Positions 1 to 8,954 of a stretch of DNA of 48,558 nt are shown here, in pieces; position 1 is the stretch's first letter, and each line of letters starts with the position of its first letter. Under the pieces are notes generated by a model. That model did not search any database. It was not told the DNA's origin and saw nothing but the letters and a program-made list of their open reading frames with translations. A program made the translations under genes and the position numbers. The stretch is from DATLYB01 sp964502525 (lineage in GTDB: Bacteria; Bacteroidota; Bacteroidia; Chitinophagales; CAIOSU01): positions 1 to 48,558 of the forward strand of contig CAZCXH010000015.1 in NCBI GenBank assembly GCA_964502525.1. Direction: 5' to 3'.

Positions 1-3000
1 AAATCAATCGAGCCATTGTTTCCACCGAAACAACTTACGTTCACTTGTGTTGAAGATGGGCTGATGGCAGCGGGCTGTGTGAGGGTTGTAAGTTTTGAAG
101 CCGTGCATCCGTTTGCATCGGTAACGGTTACCGTGTAGTTTCCTGCAGTGCGTCCGCTGATGTCCTGCGAAGTTGCGCCTGTTGACCATAAATACGAATA
201 AGGCGAAGCACCGCCTGTTACCGTGAGGTCAATGGAGCCGTTGTTTCCGCCATTGCAACTTACGTTCACTTGTGTTGTTGTCGGATTGATTGCGGTCGGT
301 TGCGTGAGCGTTGCAGAATTTGTGGTGGTACACCCTCTCGCATCAGTTACGGTTACATTATACGTTCCAACCGGGCGGCTGCTGAGGTCCTGCGTTGTCG
401 CGCCTGTTGACCAGAGATAGCTATATGAAGTTGTGCCACCTGTCACCGTCAAGTCAATCGAGCCGTTGCTGCCGCCATTACAACTCACATTCACTTGTGT
501 AAGTGAAGATGACAAAGCAGCAGCGGGTTGTGTAATTGCTACGTTTCTTGTTGCGGTGCACGCATTTGCATCGGTAACAGTTACCGTGTAGCTTCCGGGC
601 AAGAGTCCTGAAATATCCTGCGTTGTCGCGCCATTCGACCAGTTATATGAATAGGGCGTTACTCCGCCTGACACGCTCAAATTAACCGCGCCATCGCTCA
701 GCCCGAAACAGCTCACGTTTGTTTGCGTGGAAGTTAGATTTAGTAATGCTGGCTGCGTGATGGTTGTGTTTCTTGAAACAGTACAACCTACGGCATCTTC
801 AATAGTGACGGTGTAAGTTCCTGCCGTCAAAGCGCTGATGTCCTGCGTGGTCGGTCCATTCGACCAATCGTAAGTATATGAAGGAGTGCCGCCTGTAACG
901 GTGAGATCAATGGAACCGTTATTTCCACCGAAGCAAACCACATTGGCCTGAGTGGTTGTTGGCGCTATTCCGGAAGGCTGAGTGATGGTGGCGCTTGTTG
1001 ATGCCGTGCAGCCGCTTTGATCAGTTACCGTAACCGTGTAGTTTCCCGCTGGTATATTGTTCAAATTTTTTGAAGTCGCGCCATTACTCCACGCATAACT
1101 GTAAGGATTGTCGCCTCCGCTCACCGTGAGGTTAATTGAACCGGTGCTGTTGCCATTGCACAACACATCCACTTTCGTTGTCGAAAGCGACAACTGAGCG
1201 GGTTGCGTGATGGTAACCGTCCTTGTTGCAACGCAACTGTTGGCATCGGTAACGGTAACGGTGTAGCTGCCTGCGGCAATACTGCTCAAATCCTGCGTGG
1301 TTGCTCCGTTGCTCCATAAATAGGTGTAGGGAGTTGTTCCACCGCCAACAGATAAATTAATCGAGCCGGTGGTTGCGCCATAACATACCACATTGATTTG
1401 CGTGTTCGAAGTGCCGAGCGCGGTGGGCTGCGTGATGATCGCTGAAGAATTTCTTCCGCATCCGTTCGCATCCGTGATGGTGACGGTGTAAGTTCCCGGA
1501 GCAAGTCCGCTTACATCTTCAGTTGTTGCGCCATTTGACCATGCGAAGGTGTAAGGCGTTACTCCTCCGGAAACGGTGACGTTAATTGTTCCATCGTTTG
1601 CGCCATTGCATGTAATATTTGTGCGCGCATTCGAAGCGGTTAATTGCGTGGGTTGATTGATTGTTGCGCTGGTGGATTTTGTGCAGCCATTAATATCCGT
1701 TACTGTTACCGAATATGTTCCAACAGGGCGGTTAATCAAATCCTGCGTAATGGCGCCATTGCTCCAAAAATAGAAGTAGGGCGAAATTTGTCCGCTCACG
1801 CTGAGGTCAATGGAGCCGGAATTGCCGCCATAGCACAGCACATCTGTTACGTTTGTTGCAAGCACAAAACCGGAAGGCTCGGTGATTGTTACATTCCTTG
1901 TGGCTATGCAACTGTTAGCATCTGTAACAGTAACGGTGTAAGTTCCGGCAGCAATATTGCTGATGTCCTGCGTTGTTTCGCCATTTGACCAGAGATAAGT
2001 ATAACCCGGAGTTCCACCCGCAACAGATAAATTGATGGAGCCTGTGCTTGCGCCATTGCAATAAACATTCACCTGCGAATGTGAAGTTGAAATTGCTGAT
2101 GGCTGCGTGATGGTGGATGAACGTGATGCGGTGCAGCCGTTATTGTCAGTAACGGTAACAGAATAAAAACCGGGAGGCAATCCGCTCACATCTTCGGTAG
2201 TTGCGCCATTTGACCAACTGAACGAGTAAGGAGTTATTCCTCCGGAAACGGTGAGGTCAACTGCTCCATCACTTGCATTTTCACACGAAACATTGGTTCT
2301 TACCGCTGAAGTATTGAGCGCGGAAGGCTGTGTAATGGTAGCACTGCCCGTAATGGTGCATCCGTTTGCGTCAGTAACAGTTACGTTGTATGTTCCGGCA
2401 AGGATGTTTGTCAAGTCCTGCGCAGTGGCGCCATTTGACCATGCGTAAGTGTAAGGAGCAGTTCCTCCTGAAACAGTAAGGTCAATGGAGCCGGTTGCGG
2501 CACCATTGCACAACACATCCGTTTTAGTTGTTGATTGCGATAAATCTGCTGCCGGCTGTGTAATGACTGCGGTTGCGGCTGCAGTGCATCCGTGTGCATC
2601 AGTAATCGTTACGCTATATGTTCCCGGAGCAAGGGCAGATAAATCCTGGGTGGTTGCGCCATTTGACCAGTTGTAGGAGAAAGGCGAAGTGCCTCCTGAA
2701 ACCGACAAATTAACAGAGCCGTTATTAAAACCGAAGCAGGTTACGTCCGTGTTAGCGGCTGTCCCCATCAGTACGCCCGGATTAACAATCACAATGCTTT
2801 GCGAAGCCGTGCAGCCCGCATTATCGGTAACCGTAATCGTGTAAGTTCCGCCTGAAAGCGAATTGATGTCTTGAGTTGTAGCACCATTCGACCAGTTGTA
2901 AACATAAGGGGGAGTAGCGCCCGAAACGGAAACATCAATGGAACCATCATTTGCGTTATTGCAACTGATGTCAGCTTTGGTATAGGAAATATTGATGTCC

Positions 3001-3345
3001 GAAGGTTCGGTAATCGTTGCGCTGGAAGCGATTGTGCAGCCGCTTTTGTCAGTCACCGTCACGGTGTATGCGCCCGCGGAAAGATTGCTGAGGTCTTGTG
3101 ATGCCGCTCCATTTGACCACGAATAGGAATAAGGCGCTCTTCCGCCTGAAACGGTCAGGTCAATCGAACCGGTGTTTTGCCCGTTGCAAACGACATCTGC
3201 CTTTGTGTTGGAAGCATTTAACGCGGGCGGGTCTGATAGAGTGAAAGATTCGGAAGCAGATACGCCTGTAAAACCCGTGACTGTAACCGTATATGTTCCC
3301 GGTCCCAACCCGGTGATAGTTATGCCTGACGCTCCATTGCTCCAC
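1..3345 (-). repeat. about 15 tandem coding repeats of ~225 bp (SprB units)
   Basis: The WSNGA-encoding box recurs on the minus strand near 180, 405, 630, 855, 1080, 1305, 1530, 1755, 1980, 2205, 2430, 2655, 2885, 3110 and 3335, so the period is about 225 bp (75 codons). Units are diverged from one another at the DNA level, but the frame is kept throughout. The first unit after the signal peptide is the most divergent. Confidence 0.85.
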
Positions 3346-3530
3346 GAATAAGTCCAGGGCGGCAAATCAACAACAATAAGCGTGGTGGTAATCTTGCCGT
3401 CATTCGCTCCATTGCAGGAAATCGAATCAACAGTTGACGCGAATGAGAAATTGAATGTAAATATTCCTAATACAAAAAGGAAAAAATGCCGGGTCGGCAA
3501 AATCCAGGAGTCGGGCTGTATGCTCTTCAT
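1..3530 (-). CDS. SprB-repeat giant surface protein (C-terminus outside window)
   Basis: An open frame runs without a stop from an ATG at 3530 to the left edge, giving 1176 codons. The N-terminus has a hydrophobic signal-peptide-like stretch (FFLFVLGIFTFNFSFA) after a basic start. The rest is about fifteen head-to-tail units of about 75 residues with the pattern CNGxNxGSIDLTVSGG-PYxYxWSNGA-SQDLSGLxxGxYTVTVTDxxGC. This matches the SprB repeat family (PF13573) of Bacteroidota cell-surface adhesins. In Flavobacterium, SprB is exported by the type IX system and moved along the cell by the gliding motor; many relatives are adhesins in non-gliders. A T9SS sorting domain is expected at the C-terminus but lies off the window. 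Substrate and role in motility cannot be told from this part. Many short open frames overlap it in other frames because of the repetition. Confidence 0.9.
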   Translation of the reverse strand, partial: MKSIQPDSWILPTRHFFLFVLGIFTFNFSFASTVDSISCNGANDGKITTTLIVVDLPPWTYSWSNGASGITITGLGPGTYTVTVTGFTGVSASESFTLSDPPALNASNTKADVVCNGQNTGSIDLTVSGGRAPYSYSWSNGAASQDLSNLSAGAYTVTVTDKSGCTIASSATITEPSDINISYTKADISCNNANDGSIDVSVSGATPPYVYNWSNGATTQDINSLSGGTYTITVTDNAGCTASQSIVIVNPGVLMGTAANTDVTCFGFNNGSVNLSVSGGTSPFSYNWSNGATTQDLSALAPGTYSVTITDAHGCTAAATAVITQPAADLSQSTTKTDVLCNGAATGSIDLTVSGGTAPYTYAWSNGATAQDLTNILAGTYNVTVTDANGCTITGSATITQPSALNTSAVRTNVSCENASDGAVDLTVSGGITPYSFSWSNGATTEDVSGLPPGFYSVTVTDNNGCTASRSSTITQPSAISTSHSQVNVYCNGASTGSINLSVAGGTPGYTYLWSNGETTQDISNIAAGTYTVTVTDANSCIATRNVTITEPSGFVLATNVTDVLCYGGNSGSIDLSVSGQISPYFYFWSNGAITQDLINRPVGTYSVTVTDINGCTKSTSATINQPTQLTASNARTNITCNGANDGTINVTVSGGVTPYTFAWSNGATTEDVSGLAPGTYTVTITDANGCGRNSSAIITQPTALGTSNTQINVVCYGATTGSINLSVGGGTTPYTYLWSNGATTQDLSSIAAGSYTVTVTDANSCVATRTVTITQPAQLSLSTTKVDVLCNGNSTGSINLTVSGGDNPYSYAWSNGATSKNLNNIPAGNYTVTVTDQSGCTASTSATITQPSGIAPTTTQANVVCFGGNNGSIDLTVTGGTPSYTYDWSNGPTTQDISALTAGTYTVTIEDAVGCTVSRNTTITQPALLNLTSTQTNVSCFGLSDGAVNLSVSGGVTPYSYNWSNGATTQDISGLLPGSYTVTVTDANACTATRNVAITQPAAALSSSLTQVNVSCNGGSNGSIDLTVTGGTTSYSYLWSTGATTQDLSSRPVGTYNVTVTDARGCTTTNSATLTQPTAINPTTTQVNVSCNGGNNGSIDLTVTGGASPYSYLWSTGATSQDISGRTAGNYTVTVTDANGCTASKLTTLTQPAAISPSSTQVNVSCFGGNNGSID

Positions 3531-3959
3531 CAGATCGGGTATGGTTATGAGGTTGTTAAGAAATCGCGGATTGGTTGCTGTTGTTTTCAGCAATAAATCC
3601 ACCAATTCAACCTGTTGTTACGAGGGTTTGCGTATTTTGTTCATCCCCGGTGATAAGCGTGGAATGGTTCTGCCGTGAGGATCAACAACAGTTCAATTTA
3701 GCGAAGGAATATTTCTAGTGCAGCGTAAAGTGCTTTATGTCAGGTAAAAGGTTTGTATGTTTCCTGTTTACCGTTAGTCTTTTCACAAAAACCGTAAACG
3801 TGTAAATCGTAAACAGGAAACGAAAGAAACCGGCAAAACAGGCTTGACGTTGCACCAGGAGGCTTTCCCGGAGGCGAGTTTCAGGCATGTTTCGATAAAC
3901 TCAACATGACAGCTTACGTTCAATGGTCTGCTTCCAATATCAATACTTTGAACTTTGAA
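3531..3959. other. intergenic, no gene seen
   Basis: Gap upstream of the SprB-repeat gene. It contains short degenerate tracts of the GTAAAC/GTTTAC type (around 3799-3820) and, near 3888-3912, one arm resembling the REP-like sequence found at 24899-24963 (minus-strand pattern GTCATGTTGAG-TTATCGAAACATG). No convincing promoter for the SprB-repeat gene was found. Confidence 0.4.
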
Positions 3960-4085
3960 CGGGATAAATTGCGCCATGAGCCGTTTACAGTTTACGGTTT
4001 ACAGTTTGGACATTTTTGCAACCGTAAACTAAACCGTAAACATATAAACTGTAAACAGAAATAGAAACTGTAAGATTTTATCCCG
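3960..4085. mobile_element. MITE-like inverted-repeat element, copy 1
   Basis: About 126 bp bounded by a perfect 9-bp terminal inverted repeat (CGGGATAAA at the left, TTTATCCCG at the right). Internal arms GTTTACAGTTT and AAACTGTAAAC are also inverted, so the transcript would fold into a long hairpin. Its ends are nearly identical to those of a second copy at 4643-4745 in the same orientation; the centre differs in length. There is no coding capacity. It lies just downstream of the CBS gene. Confidence 0.65.
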
Positions 4086-4110
4086 CCAACAGTAAAAATG
4101 GTATTATTCA

Positions 4111-4539
4111 TCACCTGCCTGAAATGTAGTTGCTCAGATTTTCAATAATATATTCCTGCTCGCTGATGATTGACTTCACCACGTCACCGATGGAGATGAT
4201 CCCGATAAGGCTGTTATACCGCAACACCGGGAGATGCCTGACATATTTGTCGGTCATCAGCCTCATGCAGTGGCCAATGTCATCCTCTTCGCCCACGGTA
4301 ACAGGATTCAGATTCATCACTTCTGAAACAGCGGTGTCCTTCGAGAATTTTCCCATCAACACCACTTTTCTGGCGTAGTCCCTTTCTGTGAAAACCCCGA
4401 CCAGCCTGTCGCCACTCTTCACAGGCAAGGCTCCCACATTGGCATCTGCCATCAGCTTTAAAGCATCAAAAACCGTAATGTTGAAGTTCACGGAATGAAC
4501 ATCTTTGCCCTTCCGCGACAGGATGTCTTTTACTTTCAT
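4111..4539 (-). CDS. CBS-domain pair protein
   Basis: 142 residues made almost entirely of two CBS motifs, roughly residues 8-60 and 72-130. The typical signatures are visible: ALPVKSGDRLVGVFTERDYARKV in the first repeat and HLPVLRYNSLIGIISIGDVVKSII in the second. Tandem CBS modules (Bateman domains) bind adenosyl ligands such as AMP, ATP or SAM and usually sense energy state for a partner protein. No catalytic domain is attached, so this is a stand-alone sensor or adaptor of unknown partner. It is a single gene isolated between two copies of an inverted-repeat element. A second stand-alone CBS protein is encoded at 23844-24266. Confidence 0.85.
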   Translation of the reverse strand: MKVKDILSRKGKDVHSVNFNITVFDALKLMADANVGALPVKSGDRLVGVFTERDYARKVVLMGKFSKDTAVSEVMNLNPVTVGEEDDIGHCMRLMTDKYVRHLPVLRYNSLIGIISIGDVVKSIISEQEYIIENLSNYISGR

Positions 4540-4642
4540 GGGAAAGGATATTTTGGAAGTGAAACATTTTTAGAACTAACTTGATTACCGCTATTTTAAA
4601 TTTAACCAATTCCATTTATTTTTTGAAAGAAATCTTATTGAA

Positions 4643-4745
4643 CGGGATAAATTGCGCCATTGAGCCGTTTACAGTTTACAGTTTGGAGTTCTTTGTGTAT
4701 GCCATAAACTGTAAACAGAAATAGAAAATGTATGATTTTATCCCG
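4643..4745. mobile_element. MITE-like inverted-repeat element, copy 2
   Basis: About 103 bp with the same 9-bp terminal inverted repeat CGGGATAAA/TTTATCCCG as the element at 3960-4085. The first ~40 bp and last ~45 bp are almost the same as in copy 1; only the middle is replaced. It lies between the divergent CBS and MiaE-like genes, so it may carry or disturb their promoters. Its last base is the first base of a GTG that would otherwise serve as an upstream start for the MiaE-like frame. Confidence 0.65.
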
Positions 4746-4819
4746 TGCACAGTATTGGCAGATTGAATTTGTCCGCACTTACGCAAACAAAAACCAAGGT
4801 TAAACCGATAAACCATTCC

Positions 4820-5401
4820 ATGCTTGGCTTAAAGCTTCCCACCGATCCGCGCTGGGCGAATCTCGCTGAAAAGAGTCTGGAAGAAATTCTGACCGACCAT
4901 GCTTACTGCGAGCAGAAGGCTGCATCCACCTGCATCTCACTCATACAGCAATATCCCGATAAGGAAGAGTTGGTGGAGAAAGTTGCACCGCTTGTAACGG
5001 AAGAGTGGGGACATTTCCGCCAGGTGCTGGCTGAGATGAAGAAAAGAAAACTGAAGCTGGGACGGCAGCGCAGGGATGAATATGTGAACCAGCTTATGAA
5101 GCTGGAACGCAAGGGCGGAAGCCGCGAGGAGCAGTTGCTTGAAAAGCTTTTGATAGCGGCATTGATAGAGGCGAGGAGCTGCGAACGCTTCAGGGTTTTG
5201 AGCCTTAATATGTCTGACGAAAGCATGAAAAAATTCTATCATTCCTTCATGGTGTCAGAAGCCGGACACTACCGGATGTTCATTGATCTGGCAAAAACCT
5301 ATTCTTCAGAAGCAGCGGTTAAAAAACGCTGGCAGGAATACCTGGATAGTGAAGCTGAGATCATGAAGCGGCTTATGGCAAGAGGAGACAGGGTGCACTG
5401 A
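4820..5401 (+). CDS. miaE: MiaE-like tRNA-(ms2io6A)-hydroxylase
   Basis: 193 residues when started at the ATG at 4820, which gives the family-typical beginning MLGLKLPTDPRW. A GTG at 4745 in frame is rejected because it lies on the end of a repeat element. The protein is a ferritin-like four-helix bundle. The diiron ligand motifs are visible in order: CEQKAAS, EEWGHF (ExxH), EARSCERF and SEAGHYRMF (ExxH). MiaE uses a non-haem diiron centre and O2 to hydroxylate the isopentenyl group of ms2i6A at position 37 of tRNAs reading UNN codons. The diiron fold is clear; the exact substrate is inferred from family membership. It converges with lon, ending 7 bp from it. Confidence 0.85.
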   Translation: MLGLKLPTDPRWANLAEKSLEEILTDHAYCEQKAASTCISLIQQYPDKEELVEKVAPLVTEEWGHFRQVLAEMKKRKLKLGRQRRDEYVNQLMKLERKGGSREEQLLEKLLIAALIEARSCERFRVLSLNMSDESMKKFYHSFMVSEAGHYRMFIDLAKTYSSEAAVKKRWQEYLDSEAEIMKRLMARGDRVH

Positions 5402-5408
5402 TCCGCAA

Positions 5409-7844
5409 CTACGCGGCTGACCGCTCCTTTGACTTCAGGCTTTTTTTTTCCATTACAATATCGAGCACTTCCATCATCGTGTCCACATAGTGGAAAGCCA
5501 GACCTTTGAGATAATCCTTGTTTATCTCCTCAATGTTTTTCCTATTGGCTTTGCAGAGGATGATGTTCTTCAGTCCGGCCCGTCTTGCAGCAAGTATTTT
5601 TTCCTTGATGCCCCCAACCGGCAATACTTTTCCGCGCAACGTTATTTCGCCAGTCAGCGCAAAATAAGGCTTCAGCTTTCTGCCGGTGAATGCGGATGCG
5701 AGCGATGACATCATCGTGATGCCGGCTGAAGGACCATCCTTCGGGATGGCGCCTTCCGGGACATGCACATGCACATTCGTGGCGCCAAACACATCAGGAT
5801 TTATTCCCAATATTTCCGCCTGCGATTTGATGAAGCTGAGCGCAGTGCTTGCCGATTCCTTCATCACATTGCCCAGGTTGCCGGTGAGCGTCAGCTCGCC
5901 TTTGCCTTTGCTGAGACCGGTTTCTATGAAGAGGATGTCGCCACCCGTATAGGTCCATGCCAGCCCGATGGCTACGCCTGCGGGAAGGTTTTCCTGGTAT
6001 ATTTCTTTGTCGAAAGTTTCGGAGCCAAGAATCTTGCGAACATCCTCCGGGTTCACGGAAGCCTCGTGCTTCTTTTCCATCGCGATTTCCTTTGCAACCG
6101 AACGCATCACCGCAGCGATTTTTCTTTCCAATTCCCGCACGCCTGATTCGCGCGTGTAATTCTCAATGATGAATTCGATGGACTTGTCCGAAAACTTGAT
6201 CTGCTTCCCGTTCAGTCCATGCGCCTCGCGCTGCTTGGGAATGAGATGGCGCTTCGCGATTTCAATCTTCTCCTCTGTGGAATAGCCGCTTATCTCGATC
6301 ACCTCCATCCGGTCGCGCAAAGCCGGCTGCACGTTGTTCATATTGTTGGCGGTGGCGATGAACAATACTTTTGAAAGGTCATACTCCAATTCAAGATAAT
6401 TATCATAGAATTTGCTGTTCTGCTCGGGGTCAAGCACTTCGAGCAAAGCCGAGGACGGGTCTCCGCGAAAGTCGGTTCCAACCTTGTCCACCTCATCCAG
6501 CACGAAAACAGGATTGGATGTTTTCACTTTCTTCAGCGACTGCATGATGCGGCCGGGCATGGCTCCGATATATGTTTTTCGGTGCCCCCGTATTTCGGAT
6601 TCATCATGCAGTCCGCCCAGCGACATGCGCACGAACTTCCTTCCGATGGAGCTGGCGATGGAGCGTCCGAGCGAAGTCTTGCCCACTCCCGGAGGCCCCA
6701 CAAAGCAAAGGATTGGCGATTTCATGTCGCCTTTTAACTTCAGCACGGCAAGATATTCGAGAATACGCTCCTTCACTTTTTCCAAACCATAATGATCCTT
6801 ATTAAGAATATCTTTCGTTTTCTTTAAATCTATTTTATCTTCCGTGTAAATTCCCCAGGGCAGATCGAGCAACAGCTCCAAATAGTTAAGATGCACCGAA
6901 TACTCGGCAGCGTTGATGTTCATCCGCTCAATCTTGGATAGCTCGCGTTTGAATAACTCATCCACTTCCTTGCCCCACTTTTTCTCAGCAGCCCTTTCCT
7001 TCAGCCGCTTGATCTCCTGTCCGGGACCTTCAGCGCCAAGCTCTTCCTGCATCGTTTTTATCTGCTGATGCAGGAAATATTCGCGCTGCTGTTTTTCAAT
7101 GTCCGTGCGCACCTTCGTCTGGATTTTGTTTTTCAACTCGAGCAGTTGAAGGTCGGTGTTGAGATGTTTCAGCACCAGCTTTGCACGCTCCGATAAGTCG
7201 TCAATCTCCAATATCTTTTGCTTCTCGGGAAGTTCGGCATTGAGGTTGGATGAGATGAAATGCATCAGGAACGTAGGATTGTCAATGTTCTTGAGCATGA
7301 TGGCTGATTCCGAAGGAATATTGGGAGACATTTTAATGATCTGCCCGGCAAGGTCCTTGATTGAGCCGGTCACTGCGGAAAATTCTTTTTGATCTTTAGG
7401 CGGTGTGTCCTTGAGGTGTTCGATTTTTGCGCGCATGAAAGGTTCTTCCGACAAAATCTCCTTCACCTTGAAACGCTGCCTGCCCTGGATGATGACCGTA
7501 GTGCTCCCATCCGGTATTTTCAGCAGCTTGACGATACGGGCCACGGTGCCTATATCATTAAGGTCTTTTTTCTCCGGGTCTTCAATGTTGGAATCCTTCT
7601 GCGCTATCACGCCAACTACGCGGTTGGATTTGTAAGCTTCTTTAACCGCTTTGATGGATTTATCCCTGCCTACAGTGATAGGAATCACAACTCCCGGAAA
7701 CAAAACAGTGTTTCTCAAGGGCAGAATGGGCACTTCATTCGATTGCTCCGCCTTTTGCTTTTCTTCCGGAGTTTCCTTCTCTTCCTCAATGGAAATCATC
7801 GGCAGAAACTCTACATCCTCATCTGGGAACTGGTTGCTGAACAT
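5409..7844 (-). CDS. lon: Lon ATP-dependent protease (LonA)
   Basis: 811 residues, full length for LonA. The N-terminal substrate-binding domain starts near residue 38 (VPILPLRNTVLFPGVVIP). A coiled region precedes the AAA+ module with Walker A GPPGVGKTS and Walker B VFVLDEVDK, followed by sensor motifs. The C-terminal protease domain has the Ser-Lys dyad: S706 in PKDGPSAG and K749 in GGIKEKIL. It is a cytoplasmic, soluble hexameric protease that degrades misfolded and selected regulatory proteins; there is no membrane segment as in LonB. An acidic, Glu-rich leader (residues 18-36) precedes the conserved start. It is monocistronic as far as can be seen, with a palindromic element about 47 bp upstream of the start. 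Confidence 0.98.
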   Translation of the reverse strand: MFSNQFPDEDVEFLPMISIEEEKETPEEKQKAEQSNEVPILPLRNTVLFPGVVIPITVGRDKSIKAVKEAYKSNRVVGVIAQKDSNIEDPEKKDLNDIGTVARIVKLLKIPDGSTTVIIQGRQRFKVKEILSEEPFMRAKIEHLKDTPPKDQKEFSAVTGSIKDLAGQIIKMSPNIPSESAIMLKNIDNPTFLMHFISSNLNAELPEKQKILEIDDLSERAKLVLKHLNTDLQLLELKNKIQTKVRTDIEKQQREYFLHQQIKTMQEELGAEGPGQEIKRLKERAAEKKWGKEVDELFKRELSKIERMNINAAEYSVHLNYLELLLDLPWGIYTEDKIDLKKTKDILNKDHYGLEKVKERILEYLAVLKLKGDMKSPILCFVGPPGVGKTSLGRSIASSIGRKFVRMSLGGLHDESEIRGHRKTYIGAMPGRIMQSLKKVKTSNPVFVLDEVDKVGTDFRGDPSSALLEVLDPEQNSKFYDNYLELEYDLSKVLFIATANNMNNVQPALRDRMEVIEISGYSTEEKIEIAKRHLIPKQREAHGLNGKQIKFSDKSIEFIIENYTRESGVRELERKIAAVMRSVAKEIAMEKKHEASVNPEDVRKILGSETFDKEIYQENLPAGVAIGLAWTYTGGDILFIETGLSKGKGELTLTGNLGNVMKESASTALSFIKSQAEILGINPDVFGATNVHVHVPEGAIPKDGPSAGITMMSSLASAFTGRKLKPYFALTGEITLRGKVLPVGGIKEKILAARRAGLKNIILCKANRKNIEEINKDYLKGLAFHYVDTMMEVLDIVMEKKSLKSKERSAA

Positions 7845-7891
7845 ATTGGATAGGGTTTATTGTCAATTTGACATGAAGATAAGTGAATTCC

Positions 7892-7980
7892 GGGCAGTTC
7901 TAAAAATCCCACCATTTACTCCCTCTCCTTCTGGAGAGGGAAGGGGTGAGGCGATAAAAGAGCAATTTTTAGAACTGCCC
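7892..7980. mobile_element. MITE-like element, GGGCAGTTC family, complete copy A
   Basis: 89 bp bounded by a perfect 16-bp terminal inverted repeat, GGGCAGTTCTAAAAAT at the left and its complement at the right end. An inner palindrome reads CCCTCTCC-TTCT-GGAGAGGG. The flanks show a 4-bp direct repeat TTCC (7888-7891 and 7981-7984), as expected of a target-site duplication. It has no coding capacity and lies in the promoter region of lon. Confidence 0.8.
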
Positions 7981-8121
7981 TTCCGTTCTTCAACTAACAT
8001 GCCAACGGTCAAAATTCGGACTAATAGTTTGTTTAGCGCGAATTTTCTGTCAATTTGAGTGTTGGGGAACTCGCTTGTTTCGGGATAACGCAGTAAAAAA
8101 CGAACTGTGAATCGCTCCAAA

Positions 8122-8211
8122 GGACTCCGGCCCCCTCGCAGAATATACCATTTAGTTACTATTTGGATACTCCCGAGTACTCGGGACGGAAACCTGTTTA
8201 CCGATGGTTTA
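8122..8211. repeat. TATACCAT palindromic repeat, copy 1
   Basis: Contains ATATACCAT near the left and AACCTGTTTACCGATGGTTTA at the right, with an inner hairpin TCCCGAGTACTCGGGA. It shares GGACTCC, ATATACCAT, AACCTGTTTACCGATGG and overall order with a second copy at 48001-48070. The flanks GGGATA (near 8082) and TATCCC (near 8217) form a wider inverted pair. No coding capacity was seen; it is close to the 3' end of the cobalamin adenosyltransferase gene. Confidence 0.55.
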
Positions 8212-8228
8212 CAGCCGTATCCCAAAAC

Positions 8229-8777
8229 TTACATCCTCGGCTCCCACGGGATTTCTTCAGCGTTGAGTTTCTTGCCTATCCATCTCGCGAGCACGAAAAG
8301 GAAGTCGGACAGGCGGTTGAGATATTGAATGGCTACCTGCTCTATTTTATCTTTTGCGCTTAATGCAACAACCATGCGCTCAGCCCTGCGGCACACGCAA
8401 CGGGTAATGTGGCAATTGGAAACAACGGGATGTCCCCCCGGAAGGATAAACACCTTCAGAAGTTGCAGGGATTCGTTCATCCGGTCAATTTCATTTTCGA
8501 GCATTACTACATCCTCGTCATGCAGCTTTGGTTTTTTAAGCTTTGGCTTTTTAGGGTCGGCAGCGAGCATGGCGCCCAAAGTGAAAAGACGATCCTGTAT
8601 GGCTTTGAGGAAGGAGCGCATGCGATCGTCATCCATGCTGTCGCGCAGCAAGCCGATCCACGAATTCAGCTCATCAACAGTTCCGTAACTCTCTATTCTC
8701 AAATTGCTTTTGGAAACACGGCTTCCCCCAAACAAAGATGTTTCGCCAGTGTCTCCTGTTTTGGTGTATATCTTCAT
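8229..8777 (-). CDS. PduO-type cob(I)alamin adenosyltransferase
   Basis: 182 residues, standard length for the ATP:cob(I)alamin adenosyltransferase family of the PduO/MMAB type. The N-terminal ATP-binding motif KIYTKTGDTGETSLFGG is intact, followed by YGTVDELNSWIG. The C-terminal helices carry RRAERMVVAL and YLNRLSDFLFVLAR, which line the active site in characterised members. The enzyme moves the adenosyl group of ATP to Co(I)-corrinoid to make adenosylcobalamin, for example for methylmalonyl-CoA mutase. No corrinoid synthesis genes lie nearby, which fits a salvage role. Confidence 0.95.
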   Translation of the reverse strand: MKIYTKTGDTGETSLFGGSRVSKSNLRIESYGTVDELNSWIGLLRDSMDDDRMRSFLKAIQDRLFTLGAMLAADPKKPKLKKPKLHDEDVVMLENEIDRMNESLQLLKVFILPGGHPVVSNCHITRCVCRRAERMVVALSAKDKIEQVAIQYLNRLSDFLFVLARWIGKKLNAEEIPWEPRM

Positions 8778-8809
8778 TCCTTAAGCTTGAAGTTTAATGT
8801 TTTAAAGTT

Positions 8810-8931
8810 GAGTCCACTCTGAAATGTCATCGGATGAATGCTCTATAAAAATCATGCGATGTGTAATTGTTTCTATATCGTCCTATCAGCGATTCATCCG
8901 ATGACTAATACCGGTTTATCGAAGTGGACTC
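8810..8931. repeat. 122-bp inverted-repeat element
   Basis: The outer ends GAGTCCACT and AGTGGACTC are perfect 9-bp inverted repeats. Subterminal TCATCGGATGAAT and ATTCATCCGATGA form a second perfect 13-bp pair. It has no coding content. It lies upstream of the cobalamin adenosyltransferase start (8777) and may be a small non-autonomous element. I saw no second copy in the window. Confidence 0.6.
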
Positions 8932-8954
8932 AAAGTTGGTCAAAATGTTGTAGT

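Noticed and set aside
223..2676. Many short plus-strand and alternate-frame open frames in the SprB-repeat region
   Set aside because: They are regularly spaced shadows of the repeat-coding minus-strand gene and share its period.
4745..4819. GTG start extending the MiaE-like protein by 25 residues
   Set aside because: The GTG begins on the last base of an inverted-repeat element and the added residues do not look like the family; the ATG at 4820 gives the typical N-terminus.
7863..8225. 120-codon minus-strand frame
   Set aside because: It crosses a MITE-like element and a palindromic repeat and has no protein-like composition.
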